64,000 bases of DNA from Gadus chalcogrammus (taxonomy: Eukaryota > Chordata > Actinopteri > Gadiformes > Gadidae). Position numbers and translations under genes: made by a program. Location: the NCBI RefSeq assembly GCF_026213295.1, contig NC_079432.1, positions 14,031,723 through 14,095,722 on the forward strand. Direction: 5' to 3'. Under the pieces are notes generated by a model. The model was not told the DNA's origin. It searched no databases and was given only the letters and a program-made list of their open reading frames with translations. The number at the start of each line of letters is the position of its first letter. Position 1 is the first letter of the stretch. Below, piece by piece: positions 63,539 to 64,000 of this stretch.

Positions 63539-64000
<462 letters not shown>

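Overview
This is vertebrate, very probably teleost fish, nuclear DNA. It shows short coding exons with consensus splice sites separated by long AT-rich introns, abundant (CA)n/(TG)n microsatellites and long G or C homopolymers, small hAT-like and TTAA-flanked MITEs, and a decayed fish-type LINE. No bacterial, organellar or viral gene was recognised. Protein identities come from comparison with remembered families; no search was run.

Two protein-coding genes were recognised, both on the minus strand and arranged head to tail. (1) rngtt, the mRNA capping enzyme, occupies 49077 down to 5607 and runs off the left edge. Twelve coding exons, including the ATG exon, give the first 451 residues: the whole RNA triphosphatase domain and most of the guanylyltransferase domain. 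All splice phases agree. The last one or more exons lie outside the window. Two introns of about 13 kb and several smaller ones make up most of positions 1-49000. They carry transposon fragments, simple repeats and a truncated LINE.

(2) A divergent class II DYRK-like protein kinase runs from 58608 down to 52914, with eleven coding exons in consistent phase and about 548 residues. It keeps the catalytic residues but has lost the DYRK activation-loop tyrosine. Its last three exons (end of the C-lobe plus a repetitive basic, proline-rich tail) are followed by a second, diverged copy of the same three exons (52871-51596) with splice sites and phase preserved. Alternative splicing could therefore give two different C-termini. 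This kinase and its duplicated 3' cassette are the most unusual thing in the window.

The right end (58.7-64 kb) holds no recognised gene. It contains a TTAA-flanked element, a hAT-like element, an inverted duplication and several very long CA/TG arrays. The left end (1-5.6 kb) is intron with an old local duplication, a hAT-like MITE and a possible piggyBac-like relic.
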